Shown: positions 41,591-52,690 of the stretch, piece by piece | Layout of the letters: each line of letters starts with the position of its first letter | How positions within the stretch are numbered: the first letter of the stretch is position 1 | DNA from: Oscillospiraceae bacterium | Lineage (GTDB): Bacteria > Bacillota > Clostridia > Oscillospirales > Oscillospiraceae | Assembly (NCBI GenBank): GCA_017458085.1 | Contig: JAFTGE010000081.1 | Location: 1-64,000, forward strand | Reading direction: 5' to 3' | Length of the DNA: 64,000 bases | Notes under the pieces: model-generated | The model's input: the letters and a program-made list of their open reading frames with translations, nothing else | What the model was told of the DNA's origin: nothing | The model's database searches: none | Made by a program: the position numbers and the translations under genes

Positions 41591-42228
41591 GCGAGTATTT
41601 TGTCCCCGCAGGCTCCGGTGAGGCGGAGCTGACGGAAAAGCGCTCCCGCTTCATCGGCCATGTTCGCCCGGTCGAGTCTGAGGAGGAGGCACGGGCCTTC
41701 GTCACCGAGATGAAGAAGAAATACTACGACGCCCGGCACAACTGCTGGTGCTATCTCCTGAAGGACGGACCCGAGCGCTACAGCGACGACGGCGAGCCCC
41801 AGGGCAGCGCCGGTCTGCCCATGCTGGAGGTCTTTCATCGGCGGGAGGTCACAAACGCCGTCTGCGTGGTGACGCGCTACTTCGGCGGCGTGCTGCTGGG
41901 GACGGGCGGGCTGCTGCGGGCCTATACCAAGAGCGCCGCCGACGCGCTGGACGCGGCGGGCCTGGCGGTGGTGCGCCGCTGGGTGGAGGCGGAGCTGCCC
42001 TGCTCCTATGCCCAAGCGGAGCGGCTGAAAACCGAGGCTGTGGCCGTTGGCGCGGTGGTGGCGGACGTGGTCTACGCCGCCGATGTGACGCTGCGGCTTC
42101 TGATTCCGGAGGAGCGGATGGAGGCGCTGGCTGCGCGCGTCTTTGACCTCAGCGGCGGCAGCGTGACGCTGCGCCAGACGGGGGAGTGCTGCCGGGCGGC
42201 AAAGCTTAAAAATTTTTCAAAAAAATAA
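41587..42228 (+). CDS. yigZ: YigZ/IMPACT family protein
   Basis: The 213-residue protein has the N-terminal UPF0029/IMPACT fold: EKRSRFIGHVRPVESEEEARAFV, the signature YYDARHNCWCYLL followed by RYSDDGEPQGSAGLPML, and VCVVTRYFGGVLLGTGGLLRAYTKSA. The C-terminal ferredoxin-like domain (about 140-200) binds nucleic acid in homologues. Function is linked to translation or RNA in related species but is not defined. It overlaps hflX by four bases, so translation is coupled. Confidence 0.93.
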   Translation: MSEYFVPAGSGEAELTEKRSRFIGHVRPVESEEEARAFVTEMKKKYYDARHNCWCYLLKDGPERYSDDGEPQGSAGLPMLEVFHRREVTNAVCVVTRYFGGVLLGTGGLLRAYTKSAADALDAAGLAVVRRWVEAELPCSYAQAERLKTEAVAVGAVVADVVYAADVTLRLLIPEERMEALAARVFDLSGGSVTLRQTGECCRAAKLKNFSKK

Positions 42229-42253
42229 AGGGAAATAAAAATTTGCGTCGTAT

Positions 42254-42289
42254 AAAGAGTAGGGAAAGAAAATTTCCCTACTCTTTTTT
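42254..42289 (+). terminator. Terminator of hflX-yigZ
   Basis: AAAGAGTAGGGAAA pairs perfectly (14 bp) with its complement and is followed by TTT. Confidence 0.9.
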
Positions 42290-42300
42290 GATCGGCGGTG

Positions 42301-43311
42301 ATGGGCATGGCACTTCCCCGGGAAGAATGGGAACGGCTCGAGCATGAAATCATCGGGCCTTACGGCGTGCTGGCGGAGAACACCCGCGGCCGCCTTGTGC
42401 CGGAGCGGGAGGACGATATCCGCACCTGCTTTCAGCGGGACGTGGACCGCATCACCCACTCCAAATCCTTCCGCCGCCTCAAGCATAAGACCCAGGTCTT
42501 CCTCCAGCCGGAGGGCGACCATTATCGCACGCGCCTGACCCACACGCTGGAGGTCACACGGCTTTCCCGCACGGTGGCCCGGGCGCTGCATTTGAATGAG
42601 GATTTGGCCGAGGCCATCGCTCTGGGCCACGATCTGGGCCACACGCCCTTCGGCCACGCGGGGGAGCGGGCACTTAACGCCATCTACCCCGGCGGCTTCA
42701 AGCACTATGAGCAGAGCCTGCGGGTGGTGGACGTGCTGGAAAAGGACGGCGAGGGCTTAAACCTCTGCTACGAGACGCGTATGGGCATCCTCAACCACAC
42801 CCATGGCGCGCCGGACGATACCCGCGAGGCCACCACCGTCCGTCTTTGTGACCGCATTGCCTACATAAATCACGATCTGGATGACTCCATCCGCGCCGGC
42901 ATCGTCAGGGCCGAGTCCGTGCCGGAGCTGATCCGCGTAAACTGCGGTGAGCGCAACAGCGCCCGCATCAATTCCCTCGTCTCCGACCTCATTGCCAACA
43001 GCGCCGACGGGGTGCTCAAGATGTCGCCCAAGATGCAGGAGACCTTCGACTTCTTCCATAAATATATGTTCTCCGATGTCTACACCAACCCCATCGCCAA
43101 GAGCGAGGAGAACAAGGTGCAGGGCATTCTGGAAAAGCTCTACGAGGCGTACGTGAAACGGCCGGAGCTGATGCCGGACGATTTCATCGCCGTGGTCGAG
43201 CGTGACGGACGCGAGCGTGCCGCCGTGGATTATATCTCCGGCATGACCGACGGCTACGCCATGGAAAAATACGGCGAGCTGTTTATTCCGTTTGCGTGGA
43301 CAGTGAAATAA
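42301..43311 (+). CDS. dgt: dGTPase-like HD-domain triphosphohydrolase
   Basis: The ~336-residue metal-dependent hydrolase converts dNTPs, classically dGTP, to nucleoside and triphosphate. Motifs: RDVDRITHSKSFRRLKHKTQVF, H of RLTHTLEV, HD of LGHDLGHTPFGHAGE, then HYEQSLRVVD and the later D in YINHDLDD. The start is unclear: GTG 42298, ATG 42301 and ATG 42307 all lie in frame behind a weak GGCGGTG; 42301 is used. It is placed ahead of dnaG and rpoD, as in other Clostridia. Confidence 0.93.
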   Translation: MGMALPREEWERLEHEIIGPYGVLAENTRGRLVPEREDDIRTCFQRDVDRITHSKSFRRLKHKTQVFLQPEGDHYRTRLTHTLEVTRLSRTVARALHLNEDLAEAIALGHDLGHTPFGHAGERALNAIYPGGFKHYEQSLRVVDVLEKDGEGLNLCYETRMGILNHTHGAPDDTREATTVRLCDRIAYINHDLDDSIRAGIVRAESVPELIRVNCGERNSARINSLVSDLIANSADGVLKMSPKMQETFDFFHKYMFSDVYTNPIAKSEENKVQGILEKLYEAYVKRPELMPDDFIAVVERDGRERAAVDYISGMTDGYAMEKYGELFIPFAWTVK

Positions 43312-43420
43312 GTTTGGAGTTTGGAATGTGGAGTGTGAAGTGAAGGTGTCCGCTTCGCGGACTTATTCGAATTGCGCCGCAGGCGCTCCATAACTCCACA
43401 CTCCAAACTCCACACTCCCC
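43312..43420. repeat. Intergenic inverted repeat of GGAGTGTGGAGTTTGGA type
   Basis: Left arm 43312-43342 (GTTTGGAGTTTGGAATGTGGAG...) and right arm 43386-43420 (CTCCACACTCCAAACTCCAC...) are inverted and internally repetitive. Two small hairpins lie between them (GTCCGC/GCGGAC and GCGCC/GGCGC). This low-complexity repeat type is dispersed in Clostridia intergenic regions; role unknown. Confidence 0.75.
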
Positions 43421-43441
43421 ACGGAGAGAAGGTGAGACATC

Positions 43442-45184
43442 ATGGCCTTTCCCGAAAAGTTCATAACGGAGCTTATCGACCGCTCGGACATCGTGGACGT
43501 GGTGTCGGGCTATGTGCGTTTGTCGAAGCGCAGCGGGGCCAACATGTTCGGCCTCTGCCCCTTTCACAGTGAGAAGACCCCGTCCTTCTCCGTCTCGCCG
43601 GACAAGCAGATCTACCACTGCTTCGGCTGCGGCAAGGGCGGCGGGGTCATCAGCTTTGTCATGGAGATCGAAAACCTCTCCTACCCCGAGGCGGTGGAAT
43701 TTCTGGCAAAGCGGGCCGGCATGACCATGCCGGAGGAGACCAACTCCGCCGAGAGCCGCAAGCGCGCCCGGATGCTCTCGCTCAACAAGGACGCGGCCCG
43801 CTTTTTCTACAGCCAGCTGTCTACCCCGGCGGGGGCGGCGGCCGTGGCCTATATCCGCAAGCGCGGCATCTCCCCGGCCATGGTCAAAAACTTTGGCCTC
43901 GGCGCGGCGCCGGATTCCTGGGACAGCCTTGTCAACGCCATGCGCGACAAGGGCTACACCGACTACGAGCTGTTTGACGCGGGCCTTGTCAAGCGCGGAA
44001 AAAAGGGCGGCTTTTACGATGCCTTCCGCAATCGGCTGATGTTTCCGGTCATTGATGTGCGCGGCAATGTCATCGGCTTTTCCGGCCGTATCCTCGGCGA
44101 TGGGGAGCCGAAGTACCTCAACAGCCCCGAAACATTGGTTTTCAACAAAAGCCGGAATCTTTTCGCCCTGAATCTGGCTAAAAAATCAAAAAGCGGATAT
44201 ATCCTTTTATCAGAGGGCAATATAGACGTAGTGAGTCTGCATCAGGCGGGCTTTGATTCGGCGGTGGCCTCGCTGGGCACCTCGCTGACGCCGGAGCAGG
44301 CGCGGCTCATCTCCCGCTACACCGATCAGGTGATCATCGCCTACGATAACGACGGCGCGGGCATCAAGGCCTCCCAGCGCGCCATCGGCATTCTGGAAAA
44401 GCTGGACATCAAGGTCAAGGTCCTGCGCATGAGCGGGGCCAAGGACCCGGACGAATTCATCCAGACCAAGGGCGCCGACGCCTTCCGCAACCTGATCGAG
44501 GCTTCGGAAAATCAGATCGACTACCGTCTGCGTTCGATCCGGGATAAGTATGACCTGAGCGTGGACGATCAGAAGGTGGACTTTTTACGGGAAGCCTACG
44601 ACCTGGTGGCACGGCAGACGGACCCGGCCCGGCGGCAGGTATACGCCATGCGCGTGGCGGAGATCGCGGGGCTACAGGCCGACCTTGTGGTGGCCGATGT
44701 GGAGCGGCGGCACAAGCGCATAGTGCGCGGCATGCAGAAGACGCAGCAGCGTGAGCAGGCCCAGCCGGAGAAGCTGATCCAGCCCGCGGCGCGCGAGCTC
44801 CGCTATGAGGACCCGGCCTCGGCCATGGCGGAGGAGGGCCTGATAAGGCTTTTGTACTATGAGCCGGAGCTGATCAAAACCGAGGGGCTGCCGTTGGTGT
44901 CGGATTTTTCCTCGCCGGTTCTGGGGCGGATCTATGAGATCATCTGCGCCCGCATTCGCGCCGGGGACAGCGTCAGCGCCGACACGCTGGCCGCCGACCT
45001 GACCGGGGATGAGATGAGCCTTCTCATCACCCTGCTGCAAAAACCTGAGGTGCTCAAGAACAGCTCCCGGAGCATCGCGGATTACATAGCAAAGATCAAA
45101 GACAGAAAACAGCGCTCAAGCGGCGCGGCCGACCTGCGTGCGCTGAGCGAGCAGTTAAGAAAAACCAAAGGATATGAGGGATAA
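43442..45184 (+). CDS. dnaG: DNA primase
   Basis: The 580-residue primase has a CHC2 zinc finger with ligands C39, H42, C60 and C63. The RNA polymerase domain follows with the TOPRIM motifs [31 protein letters not shown] and [15 protein letters not shown]-terminal DnaB-interacting helical domain (about 430-580) has an Arg/Gln-rich linker ahead of it. AGAAGGTGAG precedes the ATG. It is directly followed by rpoD in the macromolecular synthesis operon order. Confidence 0.97.
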   Translation: MAFPEKFITELIDRSDIVDVVSGYVRLSKRSGANMFGLCPFHSEKTPSFSVSPDKQIYHCFGCGKGGGVISFVMEIENLSYPEAVEFLAKRAGMTMPEETNSAESRKRARMLSLNKDAARFFYSQLSTPAGAAAVAYIRKRGISPAMVKNFGLGAAPDSWDSLVNAMRDKGYTDYELFDAGLVKRGKKGGFYDAFRNRLMFPVIDVRGNVIGFSGRILGDGEPKYLNSPETLVFNKSRNLFALNLAKKSKSGYILLSEGNIDVVSLHQAGFDSAVASLGTSLTPEQARLISRYTDQVIIAYDNDGAGIKASQRAIGILEKLDIKVKVLRMSGAKDPDEFIQTKGADAFRNLIEASENQIDYRLRSIRDKYDLSVDDQKVDFLREAYDLVARQTDPARRQVYAMRVAEIAGLQADLVVADVERRHKRIVRGMQKTQQREQAQPEKLIQPAARELRYEDPASAMAEEGLIRLLYYEPELIKTEGLPLVSDFSSPVLGRIYEIICARIRAGDSVSADTLAADLTGDEMSLLITLLQKPEVLKNSSRSIADYIAKIKDRKQRSSGAADLRALSEQLRKTKGYEG

Positions 45185-45188
45185 CAAC

Positions 45189-46448
<1,260 letters not shown>

Positions 46449-46492
46449 TTCTCAGCCGGTACGCAGTCAGCCCGCCCGAAAGGAGTCAGGAA

Positions 46493-47293
46493 ATGGCCTC
46501 AACCAACAAATGCGAGTACTGCGGCTCGACCCTCACATCCGAGCAGGCGAGCTGCCCCAACTGCGGCGCGGCCAATCCCAACTTTGTGGCCGACACCCCG
46601 CGCACGGTCTTTTTCCCCAAAACCATCGAGGAGCTGAAGGAATACTGCGCCGAGCGGGGAATGCCGCTTTTGCGCATGCGCTTCTTCATCGGCGAGGACT
46701 ATCGTCAGCCCAAGGCATTCGGCATCTATCAGGACGGCAATGACTTTGTCGTCTACAAGAACAAGGCCGACGGCAGCCGGGCCGTCCGGTATCGCGGCCC
46801 TGATGAGGCCCACGCGGTGGATGAGATCTTCACAAAGCTGCTGGCCGAGTGCCACAGCCGCGGCATCTATCCAGATGGCAAGCCGACGAACGATCCGTCG
46901 CGCGCCGCAAAGCAGCGGTGGCGCCACGTGCTGCTCATCGTGCTGATCGTTGTCTATCTGGGGAGCATGTTCGGCAGCCTGATCATCCCGCGCATTATCC
47001 ACCGCAACGACGGCTATTATCAGTTTGATACCGGCACGGTCTACTACCGCTACGGCAGCGACTGGTATTATACATACGACGACAACACCGCCGGCTACTG
47101 GTATGAGACGGACAGCGCGCCCGTCTCGGACTACGGCGACTACTACCTGGGCGGGGATTTCCAGTCCGACTGGGGCGTCAGCGACTTCAAGGCCTCCAGC
47201 ACCTGGAGCGCCATTCAGGCGGATCACAGCTCCGGCTCCTCGGACTACGATTCCTGGGACAGCGGTGACACCGACTGGGATTCCGATTGGTAA
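46493..47293 (+). CDS. Zinc-ribbon membrane protein with acidic Tyr/Ser/Asp-rich tail
   Basis: The 266-residue protein starts with one zinc ribbon (CEYCGS...CPNCGA, residues 7-25). A globular domain of ~110 residues follows (TIEELKEYCAERGMPLLRMRFFIGEDYRQPKAFGIYQDGNDFVVYKNKADGSRAVRY), then one TM helix (about 142-165) and a low-complexity tail rich in Tyr, Asp, Ser and Trp (SDYDSWDSGDTDWDSDW at the end). The ribbon should be cytosolic and the tail outside. No family function is known. It is related in style to the zinc-ribbon genes at the left edge. A GAAAGGAG site precedes the ATG. Confidence 0.8.
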   Translation: MASTNKCEYCGSTLTSEQASCPNCGAANPNFVADTPRTVFFPKTIEELKEYCAERGMPLLRMRFFIGEDYRQPKAFGIYQDGNDFVVYKNKADGSRAVRYRGPDEAHAVDEIFTKLLAECHSRGIYPDGKPTNDPSRAAKQRWRHVLLIVLIVVYLGSMFGSLIIPRIIHRNDGYYQFDTGTVYYRYGSDWYYTYDDNTAGYWYETDSAPVSDYGDYYLGGDFQSDWGVSDFKASSTWSAIQADHSSGSSDYDSWDSGDTDWDSDW

Positions 47294-47296
47294 GCG

Positions 47297-47326
47297 AAAA
47301 AGCCGGAAAGATTTCCGGCTTTTTTC
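47297..47326 (+). terminator. Terminator after the zinc-ribbon gene
   Basis: AAAAGCCGGAAA/TTTCCGGCTTTT stem and a TTTTTT run. Confidence 0.9.
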
Positions 47327-47351
47327 ATAGAGACAGAGAAGGAGACTGTAT

Positions 47352-48545
47352 ATGACCTACGACTTTACCACGATTCTTGACCGTGCCGGGCACGACTGCC
47401 TGGCGGCGGATTCCATACCCTTTCCCGACGCCCGTGTGGATGAGGGCTTTGACGTGATCCCCATGTGGATTGCGGACATGGCCTTTCCTACGGCGCCGCC
47501 GGTGATGGACGCTATCCGGAAGCGCTTGGAGCTGCCGAACTTCGGCTATTTCCCCCTGTCGAAGGATTACTACGCGAGCATCATCGACTGGCAGCGGCGG
47601 CGCAACGGGGTTGAAGGGCTTTCCCCCAAGCATATCGGCTATGAAAACGGCGTGCTCGGCGGCGTCAGCTCCGCGATCCAGGCCTTCACCACGCCGGGGG
47701 AGAAGATCCTGGTGCATTCGCCCACCTACGTGGGCTTCACCCACACGCTGGACGACACCGGGCGGCCCGCCGTCCACTCGCCGCTCAAGCGGGACGCGCA
47801 GGGCGTCTGGCGCATGGACTATGAGGACATGGACCGCAAGCTCAAGGAGCATCACATTCACTTTGCCATCTTCTGCTCGCCGCACAATCCCTGCGGCCGG
47901 GTCTGGGAGCGCTGGGAGATCGAGCGCGCCATGGAGGTCTACGCCGCCAACGACTGCCTGGTCATCTCCGACGAGATCTGGTCGGACATTATCATGCCGG
48001 GCCAGCGGCACATTCCCACCCAGTCTGTGTCCGAGGACGCGAAAAACCGGGTCATTGCCCTCTATGCCCCCAGCAAGACCTTCTCTCTGGCGGGCTTGGT
48101 CGGCTCCTACCATGTGATTTACAACGACTATCTGCGGGCACGCCTGCAGCGCCGCGCCGCGCTCAGCCACTACAACGATCCCAACATTCTCTCCATGCAC
48201 GCGCTCATCGGCGGCTATCGCGACGGGGAAGCCTGGGTCAACGAGATGAACGAGGTCATCGACGCGAACCTCGGCTATGCCTGTGATTTTATTGCGGCGC
48301 ATTTTGACGGCGTACAGGTATTTCGTCCCCAGGGGACATATATGCTCTTCCTCGATTGCGGCGACTGGTGCCGGGCGCACGGCGTTTCGATTGCCGAGCT
48401 GCAGGCACGGGGCGTGCGCTGCGGCGTGATCTGGCAGAATGGGGAGGACTTTTTCTGGCCGGACAGCATCCGTATGAATCTGGCCCTGCCGAAGTCCCGC
48501 CTGATCGAGGCCATGGACCGGCTGGAAAAATACGCGTTTATCTGA
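47352..48545 (+). CDS. PatB/MalY-type C-S beta-lyase (PLP-dependent)
   Basis: The 397-residue fold-type I PLP enzyme has the N-terminal signature VIPMWIADMAFPTAPPVMDAI, FGYFPLSKDYYASIIDWQRRRN, FCSPHNPCGRVW, SDEIWSD (PLP-binding Asp and Tyr-like region), and the lysine K242 in APSKTFSLAGL. Members cleave cystathionine or other cysteine S-conjugates to pyruvate, ammonia and a thiol, while some act as aminotransferases or regulators. GAGAAGGAGAC precedes the ATG. Single gene. Confidence 0.9.
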   Translation: MTYDFTTILDRAGHDCLAADSIPFPDARVDEGFDVIPMWIADMAFPTAPPVMDAIRKRLELPNFGYFPLSKDYYASIIDWQRRRNGVEGLSPKHIGYENGVLGGVSSAIQAFTTPGEKILVHSPTYVGFTHTLDDTGRPAVHSPLKRDAQGVWRMDYEDMDRKLKEHHIHFAIFCSPHNPCGRVWERWEIERAMEVYAANDCLVISDEIWSDIIMPGQRHIPTQSVSEDAKNRVIALYAPSKTFSLAGLVGSYHVIYNDYLRARLQRRAALSHYNDPNILSMHALIGGYRDGEAWVNEMNEVIDANLGYACDFIAAHFDGVQVFRPQGTYMLFLDCGDWCRAHGVSIAELQARGVRCGVIWQNGEDFFWPDSIRMNLALPKSRLIEAMDRLEKYAFI

Positions 48546-48548
48546 AGC

Positions 48549-48583
48549 AAAGAGGCGGCGCCCGGAATGGGCGCCGCCTCTTT
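48549..48583. terminator. Bidirectional terminator between patB-like gene and rpmE
   Basis: AAAGAGGCGGCGCC pairs perfectly (14 bp) around a 7-nt loop between convergent genes. Confidence 0.85.
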
Positions 48584-48609
48584 GCCGTTCGGCTTTGTAT
48601 ATGACCGAA

Positions 48610-48810
48610 TTACTTGATGCCGTACTTCTTGTTGAACTTGTCAACGCGGCCGCTGGTGTCGACCAGCTTCTGCTTGCCGGTGTAGAAGGGGTGGCACTTG
48701 GAGCAGATTTCAACGGTGATGTCCTTCTTGGTGGAGCCGGTCTCAATGACGGCGCCGCAGGCACAGCGGATGGTGGTCTGCTGGTAATTCGGATGGATGC
48801 CAGACTTCAT
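48610..48810 (-). CDS. rpmE: 50S ribosomal protein L31 (zinc-binding form)
   Basis: Sixty-six residues: [26 protein letters not shown], then [32 protein letters not shown]. The four-cysteine CxC...CxxC zinc site marks the C+ form, which can serve as a zinc store and may be swapped for a C- paralogue under zinc limitation. Cysteines are at about 16, 18, 36 and 39. GAGGAGAAATTATC precedes the ATG. Confidence 0.97.
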   Translation of the reverse strand: MKSGIHPNYQQTTIRCACGAVIETGSTKKDITVEICSKCHPFYTGKQKLVDTSGRVDKFNKKYGIK

Positions 48811-48958
48811 GATAATTTCTCCTCGTCAAAGGCTATCTTGATTGTGCCAAAAAGGCATAGTTACAAGACGCAAAACGGATTGTATCACAGCGCATGCGAC
48901 TTTGCAAGGGCTTTTGCAAAAAGTTTTCCGGAAAAAATTGGGGGAGGCAAGGCTGTAC

Positions 48959-48987
48959 TTGTCGCAATTCGACCCTTGTGTTATAAT
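48959..48987 (+). promoter_or_regulatory. Promoter of tex-galT and following genes
   Basis: TTGTCG (48959-48964), 17-bp spacer, perfect TATAAT (48982-48987), 35 bases before the chosen tex start. Confidence 0.85.
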
Positions 48988-49021
48988 CTCATTTTAGAGA
49001 ATGATCGAAAAGGAGAAAGCC

Positions 49022-51190
49022 TTGGAAAGCATCAGCCAAATTCTTGCCCGGGAGCTGGGCCGCCCCCAGGCACAGATCGACAACGTAATCACCCTTATTG
49101 ACGAGGGCAATACCATTCCCTTTATTGCCCGCTACCGCAAGGAACTGCACGGCGCCATGGACGACACGGCTCTGCGCACCCTGGCCGAGCGCCTGAGCTA
49201 CCTGCGCAATCTGCAGGAACGGCGCGAAACCGTGAAAAACTCCATTGCCGAGCAGGGAAAACTGACGGAGGAGCTCTCCGCCGCGCTTGACGAGGCCGAG
49301 ACCCTCGCCGCGCTGGAGGATCTGTACCGCCCCTATAAACCCAAACGGCGCACCCGCGCCACCATCGCCCGCGAGAAGGGACTGGAGCCGCTGGCTGCCG
49401 CGCTTTTTGCCCAGCGTATGGACTGCCCGGCGCCCGAGGAGCTGGCCAAGGCGTACCTCGATGCGGACAAAGGCGTTGAAACTGTCGAGGACGCCCTTGC
49501 CGGGGCCTCCGATATCCTCGCGGAGCAGATCTCCGATGATGCGGAAAACCGTAAACGCCTGCGCGCACTCATCGCGGACCGGGCCGCGCTTCACGCCGAG
49601 GCTGCCACGGAGGAGGATACGGTCTACCGTCTGTACTATGATTTTACCCAGAGCCTGCAGCGTCTGCAGGGACATCAGATTCTTGCCGTCAACCGCGGGG
49701 AGAAGGAGGGCGCGCTCAAGGTCAGCGTGGTGCTTGACCGGGAGCTTGCGCTGCAGCGGCTGCGCCGCGCCGTCATCCGGCCCGGCAGCCCGGCTATGGC
49801 CTTTGTGCGCGCGGCCTGTGACGACGCCTATGACCGGCTGATCTGGCCGTCTATGGAGCGGGAAACCCGCGCCGCCCTCACTGACAGCGCCGCCGAGGGC
49901 GCAATCAAAATGTTTGGCCTGAACCTCAAGCCCCTGCTGATGCAGCCGCCGGTCAAGGGCCGCGTCACCATGGGCCTCGATCCCGGTTACCGCAACGGCT
50001 GCAAGGTCGCGGTGGTGGACGGCACCGGCAAGGTGCTGGACACGGCGGTGGTCTATCCCACCTTTTCCGAGAACCGGAAGCAGGAGGCGATCCGCACCTT
50101 GTCGGCGCTGATCCGCAAGCACGGCGTGGAGCATATTGCCATCGGCAACGGCACCGCCTCGCGCGAGACGGAGCAGATGACCGTTGAGATGATCGCCCAG
50201 CTTGGCGGCAAGGTCAGCTACGCCATCGTCAACGAGGCGGGGGCCTCGGTCTACTCGGCCTCGAAGCTGGCCGCCGAAGAGTTTCCCGACTATGACGTCA
50301 ACCTGCGCTCGGCGGTGTCCATCGCCCGGCGCTTGCAGGACCCGCTTGCGGAGCTGGTCAAGATCGACCCCATGGCCATCGGCGTCGGGCAGTACCAGCA
50401 CGATATGCCCCAGACCAAGCTGGCTGAGACACTGGACGGTGTGGTGGAGGATTGTGTCAACGCCGTCGGCGTGGATGTCAACACCGCCTCGCCCGCGCTT
50501 TTGCAGCGCATTGCGGGCCTGAATAAAACCACCGCAAAGAACATTGTGGCCTACCGGGAGGCCAACGGCGCCTTCTCAAGCCGCAAGGCCATCAACAAGG
50601 TGCCAAAGCTCGGCCCCAAGGCTTTCCAGCAGTGCGCGGGCTTCCTGCGCGTGCCGGAGAGCAAGCAGGTGCTTGATAACACCGCCGTGCACCCCGAAAG
50701 CTATGCCGCCGCGGAGAAGCTGCTGGCCCTCTGCGGCTACACGCTCGACGATGTGAAGGCCGGCGCCATTGCCGAGCTTCCGAAGCGCGTCCGGGACTAC
50801 GGCCCGGCGCGGGCCGCGGAGGACTGCGGCGTGGGCGAGCCGACCTTGAACGACATCGTCGCGGAGCTGTTAAAGCCCGGCCGTGACCCGCGGGACGAGC
50901 TGCCGCCGGTGCTGCTGCGCCGGGATGTGCTGGAGATCAAGGATCTCAAGCCCGGTATGGTGCTCACCGGCACCGTGCGCAACGTCATCGATTTCGGCGT
51001 CTTTGTGGACATCGGCGTGCATCAGGACGGGCTTGTGCATGTGTCGCAGATTTCCGACAAATTCATCCGCCACCCCAGCGAGGTGCTGGCTGTGGGGGAC
51101 ATCGTCAAGGTGGTCGTCCTGGATGTGGACGAGAAGAAAAAGCGCATCTCCCTCTCCATCAAACAGGTAAAGGAAGGTAACAACGGATGA
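49022..51190 (+). CDS. tex: Tex-type RNA-binding transcription accessory protein
   Basis: TTG 49022 is chosen because AAAGGAGA lies six bases before it and the protein then begins ESISQILARELG like other Tex proteins; ATG 49001 lacks such a site. The ~722 residues contain the N-terminal helical Tex domain (NTIPFIARYRKELHGAMDD), the YqgF/RNase H-like domain (GLDPGYRNGCKVAVVDGTGKVLDTAVVYP), helix-hairpin-helix motifs (LNKTTAKNIVAYREANGAFSSRKAI), and a C-terminal S1 domain (GMVLTGTVRNVIDFGVFVDIGVHQDGLVH). It ends in ATGA overlap with galT. Confidence 0.96.
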   Translation: MESISQILARELGRPQAQIDNVITLIDEGNTIPFIARYRKELHGAMDDTALRTLAERLSYLRNLQERRETVKNSIAEQGKLTEELSAALDEAETLAALEDLYRPYKPKRRTRATIAREKGLEPLAAALFAQRMDCPAPEELAKAYLDADKGVETVEDALAGASDILAEQISDDAENRKRLRALIADRAALHAEAATEEDTVYRLYYDFTQSLQRLQGHQILAVNRGEKEGALKVSVVLDRELALQRLRRAVIRPGSPAMAFVRAACDDAYDRLIWPSMERETRAALTDSAAEGAIKMFGLNLKPLLMQPPVKGRVTMGLDPGYRNGCKVAVVDGTGKVLDTAVVYPTFSENRKQEAIRTLSALIRKHGVEHIAIGNGTASRETEQMTVEMIAQLGGKVSYAIVNEAGASVYSASKLAAEEFPDYDVNLRSAVSIARRLQDPLAELVKIDPMAIGVGQYQHDMPQTKLAETLDGVVEDCVNAVGVDVNTASPALLQRIAGLNKTTAKNIVAYREANGAFSSRKAINKVPKLGPKAFQQCAGFLRVPESKQVLDNTAVHPESYAAAEKLLALCGYTLDDVKAGAIAELPKRVRDYGPARAAEDCGVGEPTLNDIVAELLKPGRDPRDELPPVLLRRDVLEIKDLKPGMVLTGTVRNVIDFGVFVDIGVHQDGLVHVSQISDKFIRHPSEVLAVGDIVKVVVLDVDEKKKRISLSIKQVKEGNNG

Positions 51191-52671
51191 TCGACAGCAG
51201 CATCGAAAAACTGGTCAACTACGCCCTGGACAAGGGCCTGATCGAGGAAAGCGACCGCGTCTGGGCGGAGAACACGCTGCTCCACGCGCTTGGACTGGAA
51301 AGCTTTGAGCGCCCGGAGAACGCGGCGGCGGGCGAATTGGAGGATATCCTCTCCGAGCTGATTGCCTACGCGAGAGAGCAGGCGCTCATCGGTGACGGCA
51401 TCACGGAGAGCGATCTCTTTGACGCGCGGCTCATGGGCCTTTTGACCCCGCGCCCCAGCGAGGTGATCCGCAGCTTCCGCACCTGCTATGCCGAAAGTCC
51501 CGAGAAGGCAACCGACTGGTACTATGATCTCAGCCGGAATAGCGACTATATCCGTTCCTACCGCATTGCCAAGGATGTCAAGTGGCTCGCTGCCACCGAG
51601 TATGGTGATCTGGACATTACCATCAACCTCTCCAAGCCCGAAAAGGACCCAAAGGCCATTGCCGCGGCGGGAAAGGCCAAGGCATCGGGCTATCCCAAGT
51701 GCCTGCTGTGCCGCGAGGCCGAGGGCTACGCCGGGCGTCTCAACTACCCCGCGCGCTCCAACCATCGGCTGATCCCCCTGCAGCTGAACGGGGACGCTTA
51801 CTTCCTGCAATACTCCCCCTATGTCTATTATAACGAGCACTGCATCGTGCTCAACCGCGACCATGTGCCCATGAAGATCGACAAGGGCACCTTCCTGCGC
51901 CTGCTGGATTTTGTGGGCCAGTTCCCCCATTATTTCCTCGGCAGCAACGCGGACCTGCCCATCGTGGGCGGCTCCATCCTCAGCCACGACCACTTCCAGG
52001 GCGGGCACTACTGCTTTGCCATGGAGCGGGCCGGGATCGAGCAGGAGCTGTCCTTCCGGGATTTCCCCGATGTCCGGGCGGGCATCGTCAAGTGGCCCAT
52101 GTCCGTCATCCGCCTGCAGGGGGCCGATCCGAAACGCATGGCGGATCTGGCCGACCGCATCCTCACCGCCTGGCGCGGCTACAGCGACGAGAGCGTGTCC
52201 GTCTTCGCCTGCACCGATGGTGAGGCGCACAATACCATCACGCCTATTACCCGCCGCCGGGGTTCGGATTTTGAACTCGACCTGGTGCTGCGCAATAACC
52301 TGACCACCGAGGAATATCCCCTTGGTCTGTTCCATCCCCATCAGGAGCTGCACCATATCAAGAAGGAGAACATCGGCCTGATCGAGGTGATGGGTCTGGC
52401 CGTGCTGCCCGCGCGACTGAAGACCGAGCTCAAGGAGCTGGCCGACACGCTCGTCGCGGACGGCGATCTTTATGCCACCGAGAGCCTTGCCTCTCACGCG
52501 GCCTGGGCCGAGCAGCTCAAGGCACGCTATACCTTCACCGCCGATAACGCCGAGGAGATTCTCCGCGCCGAGGTGGGCGAGGTGTTCAAAACCGTGCTGG
52601 AGCACGCGGGCGTCTTCAAGCGCGACGCGCAGGGGCGTGCGGCATTTGAGAAATTTACGGCAAGCGTTTGA
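51187..52671 (+). CDS. galT: UDP-glucose-hexose-1-phosphate uridylyltransferase (class II GalT)
   Basis: The 494-residue length and sequence fit the Gram-positive class II GalT, not the shorter class I enzyme. Landmarks: LMGLLTPRPSEV, TDWYYDLSRNSDYIR, YPKCLLCREAEGYAGRLNYPARSNHRLIPL, YNEHCIVLNRDHVPM, and the HDHFQGG catalytic stretch (GGSILSHDHFQGGHY). It exchanges UMP between UDP-glucose and galactose-1-phosphate in the Leloir pathway. galK and galE are not in the window. Its overlap with tex is unusual functionally. Confidence 0.95.
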   Translation: MIDSSIEKLVNYALDKGLIEESDRVWAENTLLHALGLESFERPENAAAGELEDILSELIAYAREQALIGDGITESDLFDARLMGLLTPRPSEVIRSFRTCYAESPEKATDWYYDLSRNSDYIRSYRIAKDVKWLAATEYGDLDITINLSKPEKDPKAIAAAGKAKASGYPKCLLCREAEGYAGRLNYPARSNHRLIPLQLNGDAYFLQYSPYVYYNEHCIVLNRDHVPMKIDKGTFLRLLDFVGQFPHYFLGSNADLPIVGGSILSHDHFQGGHYCFAMERAGIEQELSFRDFPDVRAGIVKWPMSVIRLQGADPKRMADLADRILTAWRGYSDESVSVFACTDGEAHNTITPITRRRGSDFELDLVLRNNLTTEEYPLGLFHPHQELHHIKKENIGLIEVMGLAVLPARLKTELKELADTLVADGDLYATESLASHAAWAEQLKARYTFTADNAEEILRAEVGEVFKTVLEHAGVFKRDAQGRAAFEKFTASV

Positions 52672-52690
52672 CGCAATGGAGGCATCGGCT

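Noticed and set aside
47325..48764. 479-codon minus-strand frame opposite the PatB/MalY gene
   Set aside because: Antisense; the PLP enzyme on the plus strand is complete and recognisable.
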